Positions 16,079 through 24,120 of a DNA stretch of 64,000 nt are shown here, piece by piece. The notes beneath the pieces were generated by a model that saw only the letters and a list, made by a program, of their open reading frames with translations, had not been told where the DNA came from and ran no database searches. Origin of the DNA: Blastococcus sp. TBT05-19 (GTDB taxonomy: Bacteria > Actinomycetota > Actinomycetes > Mycobacteriales > Geodermatophilaceae); the NCBI RefSeq assembly GCF_003319095.1, contig NZ_QOHI01000005.1, positions 1 through 64,000 on the forward strand, in the 5' to 3' direction. Every line of letters begins with the position of its first letter. Position 1 is the first letter of the stretch. Position numbers and translations under genes: made by a program.

Positions 16079-17065
16079 TCAGAATCCCCGGGCGGTCTTG
16101 CTCGCGTCGCGCTCGACCGCGTCGCCCAGGACCTCGTCGATCCGGGCGAGGACGTCGTCGTCCAGCGTGACCCCGGCGGCCTTCACGTTGTCGTGCACCT
16201 GCTCCGGCCGGGTCGCACCGATGATCGCGGCGGCGACGTTCCCGTTCTGGAGCACCCAGGCCAGCGCCAGCTGGGCCATCGACAGGCCCAGGTCCTCGGC
16301 GATCGGGCGCAGGTCCTGCACGCGGGCGAGCAGGTCGTCGCGCATGAACCGCTGCATCGACTGGCCCGCCTCGGCGTGGCCGGCGCGGCTGTCGGCCGGG
16401 GGCTGCTCGCCGGGCCGGTACTTGCCGGTGAGGATGCCCTGCGCCAGCGGCGACCAGACGATCTGGGAGATGCCCTCGGACTCCGACGTCGGGACCACCT
16501 CGGGCTCGATGACCCGCCAGAGCATCGAGTACTGCGGCTGGTTGCTGATCAGCTGGATGCCGAGGTCGCGGGCCAGCGCGGCGCCCGCGGCGATCTGCTC
16601 GGCGTTCCACTCCGAGACGCCGATGTAGAGCGCCTTGCCCTGCCGCACCAGGTCGGCGAAGGCGGTCATCGTCTCCTCGAGCGGCACCGTGGTGTCGTAG
16701 CGGTGCGCCTGGTACAGGTCGACGTAGTCGGTCCGCAGCCGGCGCAGCGAGGCGTGCGCGCTCTCGATGACGTGCTTGCGGCCGAGGCCGCGGTCGTTCT
16801 GCCCGGGGCCGGTCGGCCAGTAGACCTTGGTGAACAGCTCGATCGACTCGCGGCGCACGCCGGCCAGGGCCTCGCCCAGCACGGTCTCGGCGCGCGTGCC
16901 GGCGTAGACGTCGGCGGTGTCGAAGGTGGTGATGCCGGCGTCGAGGGCGGCCCGGACGCAGGCGTTGGCCGCGTCCTCCTCCACCTGCCCGCCGTGGGTG
17001 AGCCAGTTGCCGTACGCGATCTCGGAGATGGTCAGGCCGGAGCGGCCGAGGCGTCTGAATTCCAC
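16079..17065 (-). CDS. Aldo/keto reductase (Kv-beta-like branch)
   Basis: 328-residue NADPH-dependent aldo/keto reductase of TIM-barrel fold. It begins VEFRRLGRSGLTISEIAYGNW; the catalytic set is in DTADVYAGTRAE (Asp, Tyr), LFTKVYW (Lys) and DLYQAHRYD (His). The cofactor segment near the end is AWVLQNGNVAAAIIGATRPEQVHDN. It resembles the voltage-gated potassium channel beta-type and YghZ subgroup that reduces aldehydes. Substrate not predictable. Start GTG 17065 gives the standard family N-terminus; TAACGT stands 8 nt upstream, a slightly loose fit to the local promoter pattern. Confidence 0.9.
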   Translation of the reverse strand: MEFRRLGRSGLTISEIAYGNWLTHGGQVEEDAANACVRAALDAGITTFDTADVYAGTRAETVLGEALAGVRRESIELFTKVYWPTGPGQNDRGLGRKHVIESAHASLRRLRTDYVDLYQAHRYDTTVPLEETMTAFADLVRQGKALYIGVSEWNAEQIAAGAALARDLGIQLISNQPQYSMLWRVIEPEVVPTSESEGISQIVWSPLAQGILTGKYRPGEQPPADSRAGHAEAGQSMQRFMRDDLLARVQDLRPIAEDLGLSMAQLALAWVLQNGNVAAAIIGATRPEQVHDNVKAAGVTLDDDVLARIDEVLGDAVERDASKTARGF

Positions 17066-17076
17066 GTACCGCGACG

Positions 17077-17886
17077 TTAGTGGAAGGACCCCTCGCCCCC
17101 CACCGCTCGCTCGCCCCCGAGCTCGGCCCCGTCGGGGACCACGCGGGCGCCGTGCCGGGCCAGCCGGCCGGCGAGCACGGCGGTCGGTGGGTTGTGGTGG
17201 CCCAGGTGGACGGCGACGACGTCGGTGGCTGCGGTGACCGCACCGACCGCGCGCAGCCGGTCCAGCTGCGCGGGGAACGTCGTCAGGTCGAGGTGGCCGG
17301 TCCCGTGGGTGACGTGGTCGCCGAAGGTCTCCTCGAGCAGGACGACGTCGTAGGCGGCGCCGCGGGCGGCCTCCACCGTCCCCTCCGGCAGGGGACCGGT
17401 GTCGGTGGCGTAGAGCAACCGCCCCCCGTCGGGGCCGGTGACGTCGAAGAGCACCGTCGGCACCTCGTGCGCGGCGGCGAGGGCGCGGACCGCGTACCCG
17501 TGCCGGTCGAGCCGGTCCCCGGGCCCGAGCGCGACGAGGTCCACCGGGTCGCCGGGGCCGAGCCACGGGCGGACGGCGTCGAGCACCGGTGCCGGCCCGG
17601 CCACGGTGAGCGGCTCGTCGCGGCGCACCCACTGACGGGCCAGCAGGGCCAGCGGAGCGCAGTGGTCGGGGTGGTCGTGCGTCACCAGCACCGTGCGCAC
17701 CTCAGCGAGGCAGACCTCGACCGGCGGCGGTGCGGGGGAGAGGTCGAGCAGCAGCACGCCGTCGAGCAGGGCCGAGGTGGGCCGCCGCGCCTGGCCGGTC
17801 GCGCGGGCATCGGAGCAGGACGTGCAGGTGCACCACGGGTTGGGCCAGCCGTCGGCGGCGCCGGTGCCGAGCAGGGTGACGCGCAT
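17077..17886 (-). CDS. MBL-fold metallo-hydrolase (PhnP-like)
   Basis: 269 residues of metallo-beta-lactamase fold. The metal motif is VTHDHPDHCAPL (HxHxDH), with further ligands in YATDTGPLP and VHLGHHN. A Cys-rich insert near the start (NPWCTCTSCSDAR) matches the structural zinc site of PhnP-like phosphodiesterases. In some actinobacteria a related gene is next to cobalamin genes, but none is present here. Start is ATG 17886 (MRVTLLGTGAADGWPNP) rather than the TTG one codon upstream. The last dozen codons (GERAVGGEGSFH) lie in a copy of a dispersed repeat, so the C-terminus has been rewritten by that element. Confidence 0.82.
   Translation of the reverse strand: MRVTLLGTGAADGWPNPWCTCTSCSDARATGQARRPTSALLDGVLLLDLSPAPPPVEVCLAEVRTVLVTHDHPDHCAPLALLARQWVRRDEPLTVAGPAPVLDAVRPWLGPGDPVDLVALGPGDRLDRHGYAVRALAAAHEVPTVLFDVTGPDGGRLLYATDTGPLPEGTVEAARGAAYDVVLLEETFGDHVTHGTGHLDLTTFPAQLDRLRAVGAVTAATDVVAVHLGHHNPPTAVLAGRLARHGARVVPDGAELGGERAVGGEGSFH
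17080..17115. repeat. Dispersed repeat, copy B (left arm only)
   Basis: GGAAGGACCCCTCGCCCCCC and the following ACCGCTCGC match the left arm of the element at 2291-2358 with only a few differences. Here it supplies the stop-proximal codons of the metallo-hydrolase. No right arm is obvious. Confidence 0.5.
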
Positions 17887-17911
17887 CAACGCGCCGGCGC
17901 GGGTCGGGTGC

Positions 17912-18529
17912 TCAGGCCTTCGAGCCGAGGGAGACCTCGGGCTTGGGGAAGCGCCACCGGCGGATCATGGTGGAGCGGCTGATGCCGTACCAGACCAGGC
18001 CCTTCATCCGGTGGTCCTGGTCGGGGAAGCGGGCGAGGACGGTCTGCTTGATCTTGCGACCGAGCACCACCGAGTCGATGACCAGGAGGACGAAGAAGCC
18101 GAAGAGCACGAAGCTGGAGTAGGCCTTCACCGCGAGGCTCGGCACGAACGTGCCGATGAGGGCGACGGCGGCGACGGCGAGGAAGAGGCTGCCGATGTTG
18201 CGCCGGCCGTCGACGACGTCGCGCACGAGCTTGCGGACCGGACCCCGGTCGCGCGCGGGCAGGAAGGAGTCGTCGCCGCGGGCCGCGCCCTGGCGGGTCT
18301 CGGCCCGGCGGAGCGCCTGCTGCTCGCGCATCCGCTTGTAGGCCTCCTTGCGCGTGGTGGGCGGCGGCGGGGGCGGACCCTGGCGGCGGCCCTGGGCCTC
18401 GCTGCGCCGGGGCGTCGGACGGCCCTTGCCGCCGGTCTTGAGCAGCTCGGAGGTGAGCTCGCCGGGATCGGCGGAGCTGGCGTCGGGCGTCGGGGCGGCG
18501 TCACGGCGGCCGGGCAGGCGGAGCTTCAC
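17912..18529 (-). CDS. DUF3043 membrane protein
   Basis: 205 residues. A long Pro/Arg-rich, cytoplasmic, probably disordered N-terminal part (1-100) leads to two membrane helices (SLFLAVAAVALIGTFVPSL and SSFVLFGFFVLLVIDSVVL) and then VLARFPDQDHRMKGLVWYGISRSTMIRRWRFPKP, the DUF3043 signature. Function unknown; widely conserved in actinobacteria near the HesB/asnB/cta region, as here. GTG 18529 begins VKLRLPGRR; TAGACT lies 8 nt upstream. Divergent from the HesB-type gene. Confidence 0.86.
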   Translation of the reverse strand: MKLRLPGRRDAAPTPDASSADPGELTSELLKTGGKGRPTPRRSEAQGRRQGPPPPPPTTRKEAYKRMREQQALRRAETRQGAARGDDSFLPARDRGPVRKLVRDVVDGRRNIGSLFLAVAAVALIGTFVPSLAVKAYSSFVLFGFFVLLVIDSVVLGRKIKQTVLARFPDQDHRMKGLVWYGISRSTMIRRWRFPKPEVSLGSKA

Positions 18530-18585
18530 AGGGCGCGAGTCTACGTGTGTGAGCAACGCACCCCCGGAGGTCGCGCCCGGAGCCG

Positions 18586-18591
18586 TACAGT
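18586..18591 (+). promoter_or_regulatory. Putative -10 (TACAGT) of the HesB-type gene
   Basis: TACAGT about 90 nt before the ATG at 18683. No convincing -35. The leader ends in the Shine-Dalgarno GGAGGGAGAGGA. Confidence 0.35.
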
Positions 18592-18682
18592 GGGGGCAGC
18601 ACGGGAAGAGGTGCCGTCCCGGCGGCGTTCGTCCGCGAGGGAGTGCGCGTGCGCGGACACCTCGGAGGGAGAGGACAGGAAT

Positions 18683-19030
18683 ATGACGGTGCAGGACACT
18701 GCGGCCACCGGCGTCGTGCTCAGCGACCCCGCGGCCGCCAAGGTCAAGGCTCTGCTGGACCAGGAGGGTCGTGACGACCTGCGGCTGCGCATCGCCGTCC
18801 AGCCCGGCGGTTGCTCCGGCCTGCGGTACCAGCTCTTCTTCGACGAGCGGTACCTCGACGGCGACCAGACCTACGACTTCGGTGGCGTCGAGGTCATCGT
18901 CGACCGGATGAGCGGCCCGTACCTGGGCGGCGCGACGATCGACTTCGTCGACAGCATCGAGAAGCAGGGCTTCACGATCGACAACCCCAACGCGGGCAGC
19001 TCCTGCGCGTGCGGCGACTCGTTCAGCTGA
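18683..19030 (+). CDS. erpA: HesB/IscA-type iron-sulfur cluster insertion protein
   Basis: 115-residue A-type carrier that delivers Fe-S clusters to apoproteins. The three ligand cysteines are C44 in PGGCSGLRY and C108/C110 in SSCACG, with the usual spacing of about 60. Length is standard. It has a good ribosome site (GGAGGGAGAGGACAGGAAT). A perfect hairpin follows, so it is likely monocistronic. The position beside asnB and the respiratory operons matches M. tuberculosis Rv2204c by memory. The Rieske protein encoded nearby (25818-26930) is a plausible client, by inference only. Confidence 0.92.
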   Translation: MTVQDTAATGVVLSDPAAAKVKALLDQEGRDDLRLRIAVQPGGCSGLRYQLFFDERYLDGDQTYDFGGVEVIVDRMSGPYLGGATIDFVDSIEKQGFTIDNPNAGSSCACGDSFS

Positions 19031-19044
19031 TCCCAGACGCACGC

Positions 19045-19076
19045 AGCGCCCGGTCCCCCCTCGGGGGACCGGGCGC
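19045..19076. terminator. Hairpin between HesB-type gene and asnB
   Basis: A 15-bp perfect stem around a very small C/T loop lies between two convergent genes and can end both transcripts. Confidence 0.75.
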
Positions 19077-19094
19077 TGTCGCGTTCCCGGGCGG

Positions 19095-21026
19095 TCAGAG
19101 CCGCACGGGGTAGACCGTCGCCGGGATCTCGGGCCGGATCCGCTCCTCGACGAAGATGCCGTGCCAGATCATGAAGACCAGCAGCGTCCACAGCTTGCGC
19201 GAGTAGTCGACCGGCGAGCCCGACCGCTGGTTGTCCCGGTGCGCGTCGAGCATCGCCAGCACCTGGGACCTGTCCAGCCACTCGTCGGTGCCGCTGTCGG
19301 TGATGACCTGCCGGGCCCAGTCGTGCAGGTCCTCGGCCAGCCAGTGCCGCGTGGGCACGGGGAAGCCCAGCTTGCGGCGGTTCAGCACGTGCGCCGGCAC
19401 GATCTGCTCCAGCGCCCGCCGCAGCGCGTACTTCGTCGTCTCCTTGGTCACCCGCTGGTCGACCGGGATGGTGGACGCCACCCGGAAGACCTCGGGGTCG
19501 AGGAACGGCACCCGCAGCTCCAGCGAGTTGGCCATCGTCATCTTGTCGGCCTTGACCAGGATGTCCCCGCGCAGCCAGGTGAACAGGTCCACGTACTGCA
19601 TGGCCGTGACGTCGTCGTACCCGGCCGCGCGGGTGCGCTCGTACAGCTCCCGGGTCACCGTCACGTGGGAGAGGTCGGGGTCGCGGCTGCGCAGGAAGCC
19701 GAGCTCGTCGTCGCGGAAGAGCCGTGCGTTGCCGTAGTAGCGCTGCTCCAGCGGGATCGAGCCGCGGCGCAGCAGGTCCTTGCCGCGCATGCCGTCGGGC
19801 AGCTTCGTCGACAGCGCGCCGAGGGCCCGGCGGACGCCGCGCGGCAGCTTCTCGAACGCCGCCAGCGACAGCGGCTCGCGGTAGATGTTGTAGCCGCCGA
19901 ACAGCTCGTCGGCGCCTTCGCCGGAGAGCACGACCTTCACGTGCTTCCGGGCCTCGCGGGCGATGAAGTACAGCGGCACGAGCGCGGGGTCGGCGACCGG
20001 GTCGTCGAGGTACCAGACCACCAGCGGGATCGACTCGGCGAACTCCTGCGGGGTGACCACCTTGGTGATGTGCTCGACGCCGATGGCGGCGGCGGACTCG
20101 GCGGCGACGTCGATCTCGGAGAAGCCCTGGCGCTCGAAGCCGGTCGTGAAGGTGAGCAGCTTCGGGTTGTAGCGCTTGGCCAGCGCCGCGATGGCCGTGG
20201 AGTCGATGCCACCGGAGAGGAACGACCCGACGGTGACGTCGGCGCGCATGTGCACGCGCACCGAGTCGTCGAGGACGTCGGCGATGCGGTCGTAGAGGGC
20301 CTGCTGCTCGTCCTTCGCGACCGGGCGGATCGGGAAGGACGGGTGGAAGTAGCGCTTCGTCGTCAGCTCGCCGTCGACGACGGTGAAGCTGGTGCCGCTC
20401 TCGATGCGGCGGATCCCACGGTGCAGCGTGGCGGGCTCCGGCACGTACTGCAGGGTCAGGTAGTGCTGCAGGGACGCGGCGTCGACCCCGCCCGCCGCCT
20501 CGCTGCCGCCCAGCAGCTCGAGCACGGCCTTCTTCTCGGAGCTGAAGACCAGCCCGCCGTCGGCCAGCCGGGCGGTGAACAGGGGCTTGATGCCGAACGG
20601 GTCGCGGGCGCCGAACACCGTCTTCTCCTGGGTGTCCCAGATGAGAAAGGCGAACATGCCGCGCAGCTTCTGGACGACGTCCTCGCCCCACAGGTGGTAG
20701 CCCGCGACGATCGCCTCGGTGTCGCCCTCGGTGGCGAACGTGGCGCCGACGGCCTTCAGCTCCTCGCGGAGCTCCAGGTAGTTGTAGATCTCGCCGTTGA
20801 AGACGATCCGGTACCGGCCGTCGGCGTAGGGCATCGGCTGGTGGCTGTGCTCGATGTCGATGAAGGACAGCCGGTTGAACCCGAACACCGCCCGGGTGTC
20901 CCACCAGGCCTCGTTCTCGTCGGGACCGCGGTGGCGGACGCAGTTCTGCGCCGCGCGCACCGCGTCGACCGTGCCGTCGTCGACGCGGTCGGCGTCGGTG
21001 GAGAAGTAGGCGATCAGGCCACACAT
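19095..21026 (-). CDS. asnB: Asparagine synthase (glutamine-hydrolysing)
   Basis: 643 residues. It converts aspartate, glutamine and ATP to asparagine. C2 (MCGLIAY) is the glutaminase nucleophile, exposed after Met removal; the class II amidotransferase segments include RHRGPDEN, RLSFIDIEHSHQP and VFNGEIYNY. The synthetase half has the PP-loop SFLSGGIDSTAIAALAK and LSGEGADELFGGYNIY. In mycobacteria the equivalent gene has also been linked to meso-diaminopimelate amidation in peptidoglycan; the sequence alone cannot decide between the two. Directly downstream of two small membrane genes on the same strand. Confidence 0.93.
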   Translation of the reverse strand: MCGLIAYFSTDADRVDDGTVDAVRAAQNCVRHRGPDENEAWWDTRAVFGFNRLSFIDIEHSHQPMPYADGRYRIVFNGEIYNYLELREELKAVGATFATEGDTEAIVAGYHLWGEDVVQKLRGMFAFLIWDTQEKTVFGARDPFGIKPLFTARLADGGLVFSSEKKAVLELLGGSEAAGGVDAASLQHYLTLQYVPEPATLHRGIRRIESGTSFTVVDGELTTKRYFHPSFPIRPVAKDEQQALYDRIADVLDDSVRVHMRADVTVGSFLSGGIDSTAIAALAKRYNPKLLTFTTGFERQGFSEIDVAAESAAAIGVEHITKVVTPQEFAESIPLVVWYLDDPVADPALVPLYFIAREARKHVKVVLSGEGADELFGGYNIYREPLSLAAFEKLPRGVRRALGALSTKLPDGMRGKDLLRRGSIPLEQRYYGNARLFRDDELGFLRSRDPDLSHVTVTRELYERTRAAGYDDVTAMQYVDLFTWLRGDILVKADKMTMANSLELRVPFLDPEVFRVASTIPVDQRVTKETTKYALRRALEQIVPAHVLNRRKLGFPVPTRHWLAEDLHDWARQVITDSGTDEWLDRSQVLAMLDAHRDNQRSGSPVDYSRKLWTLLVFMIWHGIFVEERIRPEIPATVYPVRL

Positions 21027-21072
21027 GAGGCGCGGGACTCCGGGATCGTGAGGGGGCGGGGGACCGCGACGG

Positions 21073-21417
21073 TCAGACGCGCTCGCCGGCGCGGGTCTTC
21101 CGGGTGGCCCGGCGCTCCGCCCAGAAGGACAGGAACGGGACCGTGCCGGCGACGACGGTGACCAGGAAGCCCTGGACGGTCCACCGGGCGCGCAGGGCGA
21201 GGTCGACCGTGGCGAGGAAGAACAGGCCGTAGAGCCACCCGTGCGCGGTGCCCAGCACCGCGACCGGGCCGTCGATGCCGCCGAGGTGCTTGAGCGGCAC
21301 GGCGACGAAGATCAGCGCGATGAGCAGCACCCCGACGACGTTGGCCATCACCCGGTAACGGGTCAGGGCGGTGGGGACGTCGCGGCCGGCCGCGCGGGTG
21401 GGCTGCTCAACGGCCAT
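21073..21417 (-). CDS. DUF3817 small membrane protein
   Basis: 114 residues with about three membrane segments: YRVMANVVGVLLIALIFVAVPL, GTAHGWLYGLFFLATVDLAL and TVQGFLVTVVAGTVPFLSFWAER. The H-G-W-LY motif in the second is typical of DUF3817. No function known. The ATG at 21417 lies 11 nt inside the preceding gene, so the two are coupled. Position close to ctaC suggests, but does not prove, a link with respiratory assembly. Confidence 0.83.
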   Translation of the reverse strand: MAVEQPTRAAGRDVPTALTRYRVMANVVGVLLIALIFVAVPLKHLGGIDGPVAVLGTAHGWLYGLFFLATVDLALRARWTVQGFLVTVVAGTVPFLSFWAERRATRKTRAGERV

Positions 21418-21772
21418 TGCTGCTCCTCTGTCCCAGCGCCCGCTCGTTGAGCTCGGCGAGGTAGGCGTTGTAGGCGGCGAGCTCGGGGTCGCCCGTGGTG
21501 TCGATCCGGGGCCGCTGGTACAGCACGATCGCGCTGCCCGGGTCGTCGGCGTCGGGGTCGCGGCGGAGCTCGTCGCGCACCATGCGCACGTAGAACCACA
21601 CGCCCATGAAGCCGTAGAGGGGCCACTGCAGCGCGTAGCTCCAGTTGACCGCGCCACCGCCGGCCTCGGCCTTGCTGAACTGCCAGTAGCCGAGGAAGAA
21701 CGTGGCGACGAACAGGGCGACCACGAGCAGGTGCAGGAGCACCCACTTCGGGGTCAGCAGCCGGGTGTACAC
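21407..21772 (-). CDS. Small membrane protein, 121 aa, conserved beside ctaC
   Basis: Begins VYTRLLTPKWVLLHLLVVALFVATFFLGYWQFSKAEAGGG, a short basic start and a membrane helix, followed by a second helix (YALQWPLYGFMGVWFYVRMV) and an acidic cytoplasmic tail ending LAELNERALGQR. The GYWQ segment recalls SURF1-type assembly proteins, but the protein is too short to be one. Likely a cytochrome oxidase assembly or accessory protein by context only. GTG 21772 has TAGAGT 7 nt upstream. Divergent from ctaC. Confidence 0.72.
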   Translation of the reverse strand: MYTRLLTPKWVLLHLLVVALFVATFFLGYWQFSKAEAGGGAVNWSYALQWPLYGFMGVWFYVRMVRDELRRDPDADDPGSAIVLYQRPRIDTTGDPELAAYNAYLAELNERALGQRSSNGR

Positions 21773-21779
21773 GCACCCG

Positions 21780-21785
21780 ACTCTA
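21780..21785 (-). promoter_or_regulatory. Putative leaderless -10 (TAGAGT) of the 121-aa membrane protein
   Basis: TAGAGT, 7 nt, GTG 21772 on the minus strand. Confidence 0.42.
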
Positions 21786-21912
21786 ACCGCCGTCCCGGTG
21801 CGCCCCGTCCGGCTCGCGGCCCGGCGGGGGAGGAGGCGGGGCGCGCGGGCCGTCCCGGCCGCTGCGACCCGCCGCAACCGTCTCCGGTGGTCGGCCCCGC
21901 AGGCGGGTCGGC

Positions 21913-21918
21913 TAGTCT
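21913..21918 (+). promoter_or_regulatory. Putative -10 (TAGTCT) of the ctaC-ctaF operon
   Basis: TAGTCT about 105 nt before ctaC, in the 250-nt divergent region. No clear -35. The leader ends in GACGAGGAGGCAGC, a good ribosome site. Confidence 0.35.
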
Positions 21919-22023
21919 CGGCCCACACTGTGATCGGCGTGCACGCACGCCGCCGAACACCGGTGGAGGACCCGCTGGAACGACCGCCCGGTACCCGGGC
22001 GGAGGACGAGGAGGCAGCGAGCA

Positions 22024-22911
22024 GTGGCTCGAGGCAGCAGGCTCGCGCGGCTGGCCGCGCTCGGTCTCCTGGGGGTGCTGACCCTCACCGGATGCGAGAT
22101 GCCGAACAACGAGTTCTGGCGCTTCGGTTGGCCGGAAGGCATCACCGAAGAGGCCACCGCCATGCGTGAGCTGTGGACGGGGTCGGTCATCGCCGCCCTG
22201 ATCGTCGGCATCATCGTCTGGGCGCTCATCGGCTACTCCGTGGTCCGTCACCGGAAGCGGGGCGACGAGCTGCCGCGGCAGACGGCGTACAACCTGCCGC
22301 TGGAGATCGTGCTCACGGTCATCCCGTTCGTGATCATCGCCGGGTTGTTCTTCTACACCGTGGTGACGCAGAACAAGGTGATGGAGCGCAGCGCGAACCC
22401 GGACGAGACCATCCAGGTCAACGCGTTCAAGTGGAACTGGGAGTTCGTCTACCCGGAGACCGAGGGGCAGGACGGCACGCCCGTCAGCACCGTCGGCAGC
22501 AGCACCCAGATCCCGATCCTGGTGGTGCCCACCGACCGCTCCATCCGGTTCCAGGTGGCGTCCGCCGACGTCATCCACTCGTTCTGGGTCCCCGAGTTCC
22601 TCTTCAAGCTCGACGTGATCCCCGGCAACGAGAACGGCCGCGACAACGTCTTCGAGGTCACCGTCCAGGAGGAGGGTGCCTACGTCGGCCGCTGCGCCGA
22701 GCTGTGCGGCACCTACCACGCGTACATGAACTTCGAGGTGCGCGCGGTCTCGGGTGACGACTACGACGCCTACCTGGCCGCTCGCGAGTCCGGCCTGGGC
22801 ACGTACGAGGCCCTCGAGGAGATCGGTCAGCCCGGCGACGCCGGCACGACCACGCCGCTGGACCTGGCACAGAACAAGAACGTCGACCAGCAGCAGTCCG
22901 CTGGTGACTGA
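22024..22911 (+). CDS. ctaC: Cytochrome c oxidase subunit II
   Basis: 295 residues. A lipoprotein signal with lipobox LTGC (C24) is followed by two membrane helices (VIAALIVGIIVWALIGYSVV and LEIVLTVIPFVIIAGLFFYTVV) and an external cupredoxin domain. The CuA ligands are present: HSFWVPEF, and CAELCGTYHAYM with both Cys, His and Met. It accepts electrons from the cytochrome bc1 complex and passes them to haem a in subunit I. GTG 22024 follows a strong GAGGAGGCAGC. ctaD (subunit I) is not adjacent; ctaF follows after 45 nt. Confidence 0.95.
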   Translation: MARGSRLARLAALGLLGVLTLTGCEMPNNEFWRFGWPEGITEEATAMRELWTGSVIAALIVGIIVWALIGYSVVRHRKRGDELPRQTAYNLPLEIVLTVIPFVIIAGLFFYTVVTQNKVMERSANPDETIQVNAFKWNWEFVYPETEGQDGTPVSTVGSSTQIPILVVPTDRSIRFQVASADVIHSFWVPEFLFKLDVIPGNENGRDNVFEVTVQEEGAYVGRCAELCGTYHAYMNFEVRAVSGDDYDAYLAARESGLGTYEALEEIGQPGDAGTTTPLDLAQNKNVDQQQSAGD

Positions 22912-22956
22912 CGCTCCCGCTCCCCGCACGGGAGCCACGCACGAGGAGGCACGGCC

Positions 22957-23361
22957 GTGAAGGTCGAGGCGCTGATCTTCAACCTGATCACGTTGTTCTG
23001 CATCGTGGCCGCGCTGGTGTACGGGCTGTGGTCCCGCGAGCCGATCGGCACCACGGCGCTCGCCCTGTCGGGTGGGCTGACCGGCCTCATCGGTGGCTTC
23101 TTCTGGTTCGTGTCGCGGCGCATCGACGCCCGTCCCGAGGACCGCAAGGACGCCGACATCGCCGAAGGTGCGGGTGAGCTCGGCTTCTTCCCGCCGGCCA
23201 GCTACTGGCCGTTCGGCCTGGCGCTGTCCGCGGCGCTCATGGGTCTGGCTCTCGCTTTCTTCTACTTCTGGCTGATGCTGATCGCCGGCGCTGCGCTGCT
23301 GATCACCGTCGGCGGCCTGCTCTTCGAGTTCTACGTGGGGCAGAACGCAACGCAGAGCTGA
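22957..23361 (+). CDS. ctaF: Cytochrome c oxidase subunit IV, actinobacterial
   Basis: 134 residues with four membrane helices and the segment LTGLIGGFFWFVSRRIDARPEDRKDADIAEGAGELGFFPPASYWPF, diagnostic of the actinobacterial aa3 oxidase subunit IV. It is a structural subunit of the oxidase in the bc1-aa3 supercomplex. GTG 22957 is preceded by ACGAGGAGGC. It is the last gene of the short operon, closed by a strong hairpin. Confidence 0.93.
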   Translation: MKVEALIFNLITLFCIVAALVYGLWSREPIGTTALALSGGLTGLIGGFFWFVSRRIDARPEDRKDADIAEGAGELGFFPPASYWPFGLALSAALMGLALAFFYFWLMLIAGAALLITVGGLLFEFYVGQNATQS

Positions 23362-23376
23362 CCGGCTCGGATCGTC

Positions 23377-23417
23377 GACGAGGGCCCCACCCGCCACTGG
23401 CGGGTGGGGCCCTCGTC
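23377..23417 (+). terminator. Strong hairpin after ctaF
   Basis: Two perfectly complementary 20-nt arms (23377-23396 and 23398-23417) form one of the longest stems in the window, starting 16 nt after the ctaF stop. Confidence 0.8.
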
Positions 23418-24071
23418 GTCTGCCCGGCCGCCTGCAGAGGGACGTACCGGCTGCAGCCCCGGACCGGGGGCCCGGTCCCGCTCGTCGCGGTCCGGCCTCG
23501 GGCGGTCCACCTGGGGAGGTCCCGTACAGCGGCGGATCGGCCGGTCGGTCATCTCGCCCCGGTCAGCCGCTGCACCCCCCCACGGGACGTGGGGCGCCGC
23601 GGGTGCTGGTGACGAGGCGGTGACGGGGCAGCTCGGACCGGAGGTGCCCGGCCAGCCGCACGATGAGCGGGGCTGACCTGCTCCAGCGGCGCGTCCGTGG
23701 AGGGGGCGTGGTCCCAGCCCCCCTGCGTGGCGCGGAGGCGCTCGACGAGCGGCAGCGGCACCCCAGGAGCCATCAGCTCCCCGGAGCCCGCGTCGCCGCC
23801 CCCGCCCGCTGTCGGGGGCCGGACCGGTGGAGCCCCGCCGTGGGCCGGTGACACGGTGTGGCCCGGCCGCCGCTCCTCATGTCGGCCCCCGTCCGCCGCC
23901 ACGACCTGCGGCCCGAGGCGCGGTGGTGGCCGCCGTCCCGCCGGCTGAGCGCTCCCGGCGGCGTCGTCCAGCGGGTGCCGTCAGGGGTTCGCGGGTCCGT
24001 GCTGCGCGCCGTGCTGCGTGGGAGTGGGCCGCGACCGACGAGCGGGGCCGGACGACGGAGACCCGGACGTG
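23418..24071. other. 650-nt stretch without a confident gene, between two terminators
   Basis: Lies between the ctaF terminator and the qcrB terminator. No RNA gene or mobile element is recognisable. On the minus strand, ATG 23773 (GGGGAG upstream) opens a good-looking short frame that breaks near 23673 and continues in another frame to a TGA at about 23549. I take this as a possible damaged or misread small gene. From about 23800 to 24070 I see nothing that I can support. Confidence 0.5.
23549..23773 (-). pseudogene. Possible frameshifted small gene, about 73 codons, unknown
   Basis: From ATG 23773 the minus strand reads MAPGVPLPLVERLRATQGGW and on to APLEQVS. If one C of a CCCC run near 23673 is dropped, it continues PLIVRLAGHLRSELPRHRLV and ends in GCSG and TGA. 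Third codon positions are almost all G or C on both sides of the shift, as in real genes here. The peptide resembles nothing I recognise. It may be a pseudogene, a one-base sequence error in a true small gene, or chance. Confidence 0.35.
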
Positions 24072-24108
24072 CAGAAGGGCCCCGGTGGATTCCACCGGGG
24101 CCCTTCTG
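24072..24108 (-). terminator. Strong hairpin after qcrB
   Basis: 18-nt arms (24072-24089 and 24091-24108) pair perfectly around one unpaired base, just downstream of the qcrB stop on the minus strand. Confidence 0.8.
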
Positions 24109-24120
24109 GAGTGCTGTCGA

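Noticed and set aside
23331..23552. Minus-strand frame starting MTDRPIRRCTGPP after the possible frameshifted gene
   Set aside because: It crosses the ctaF terminator and the end of ctaF and has mixed third-base use.
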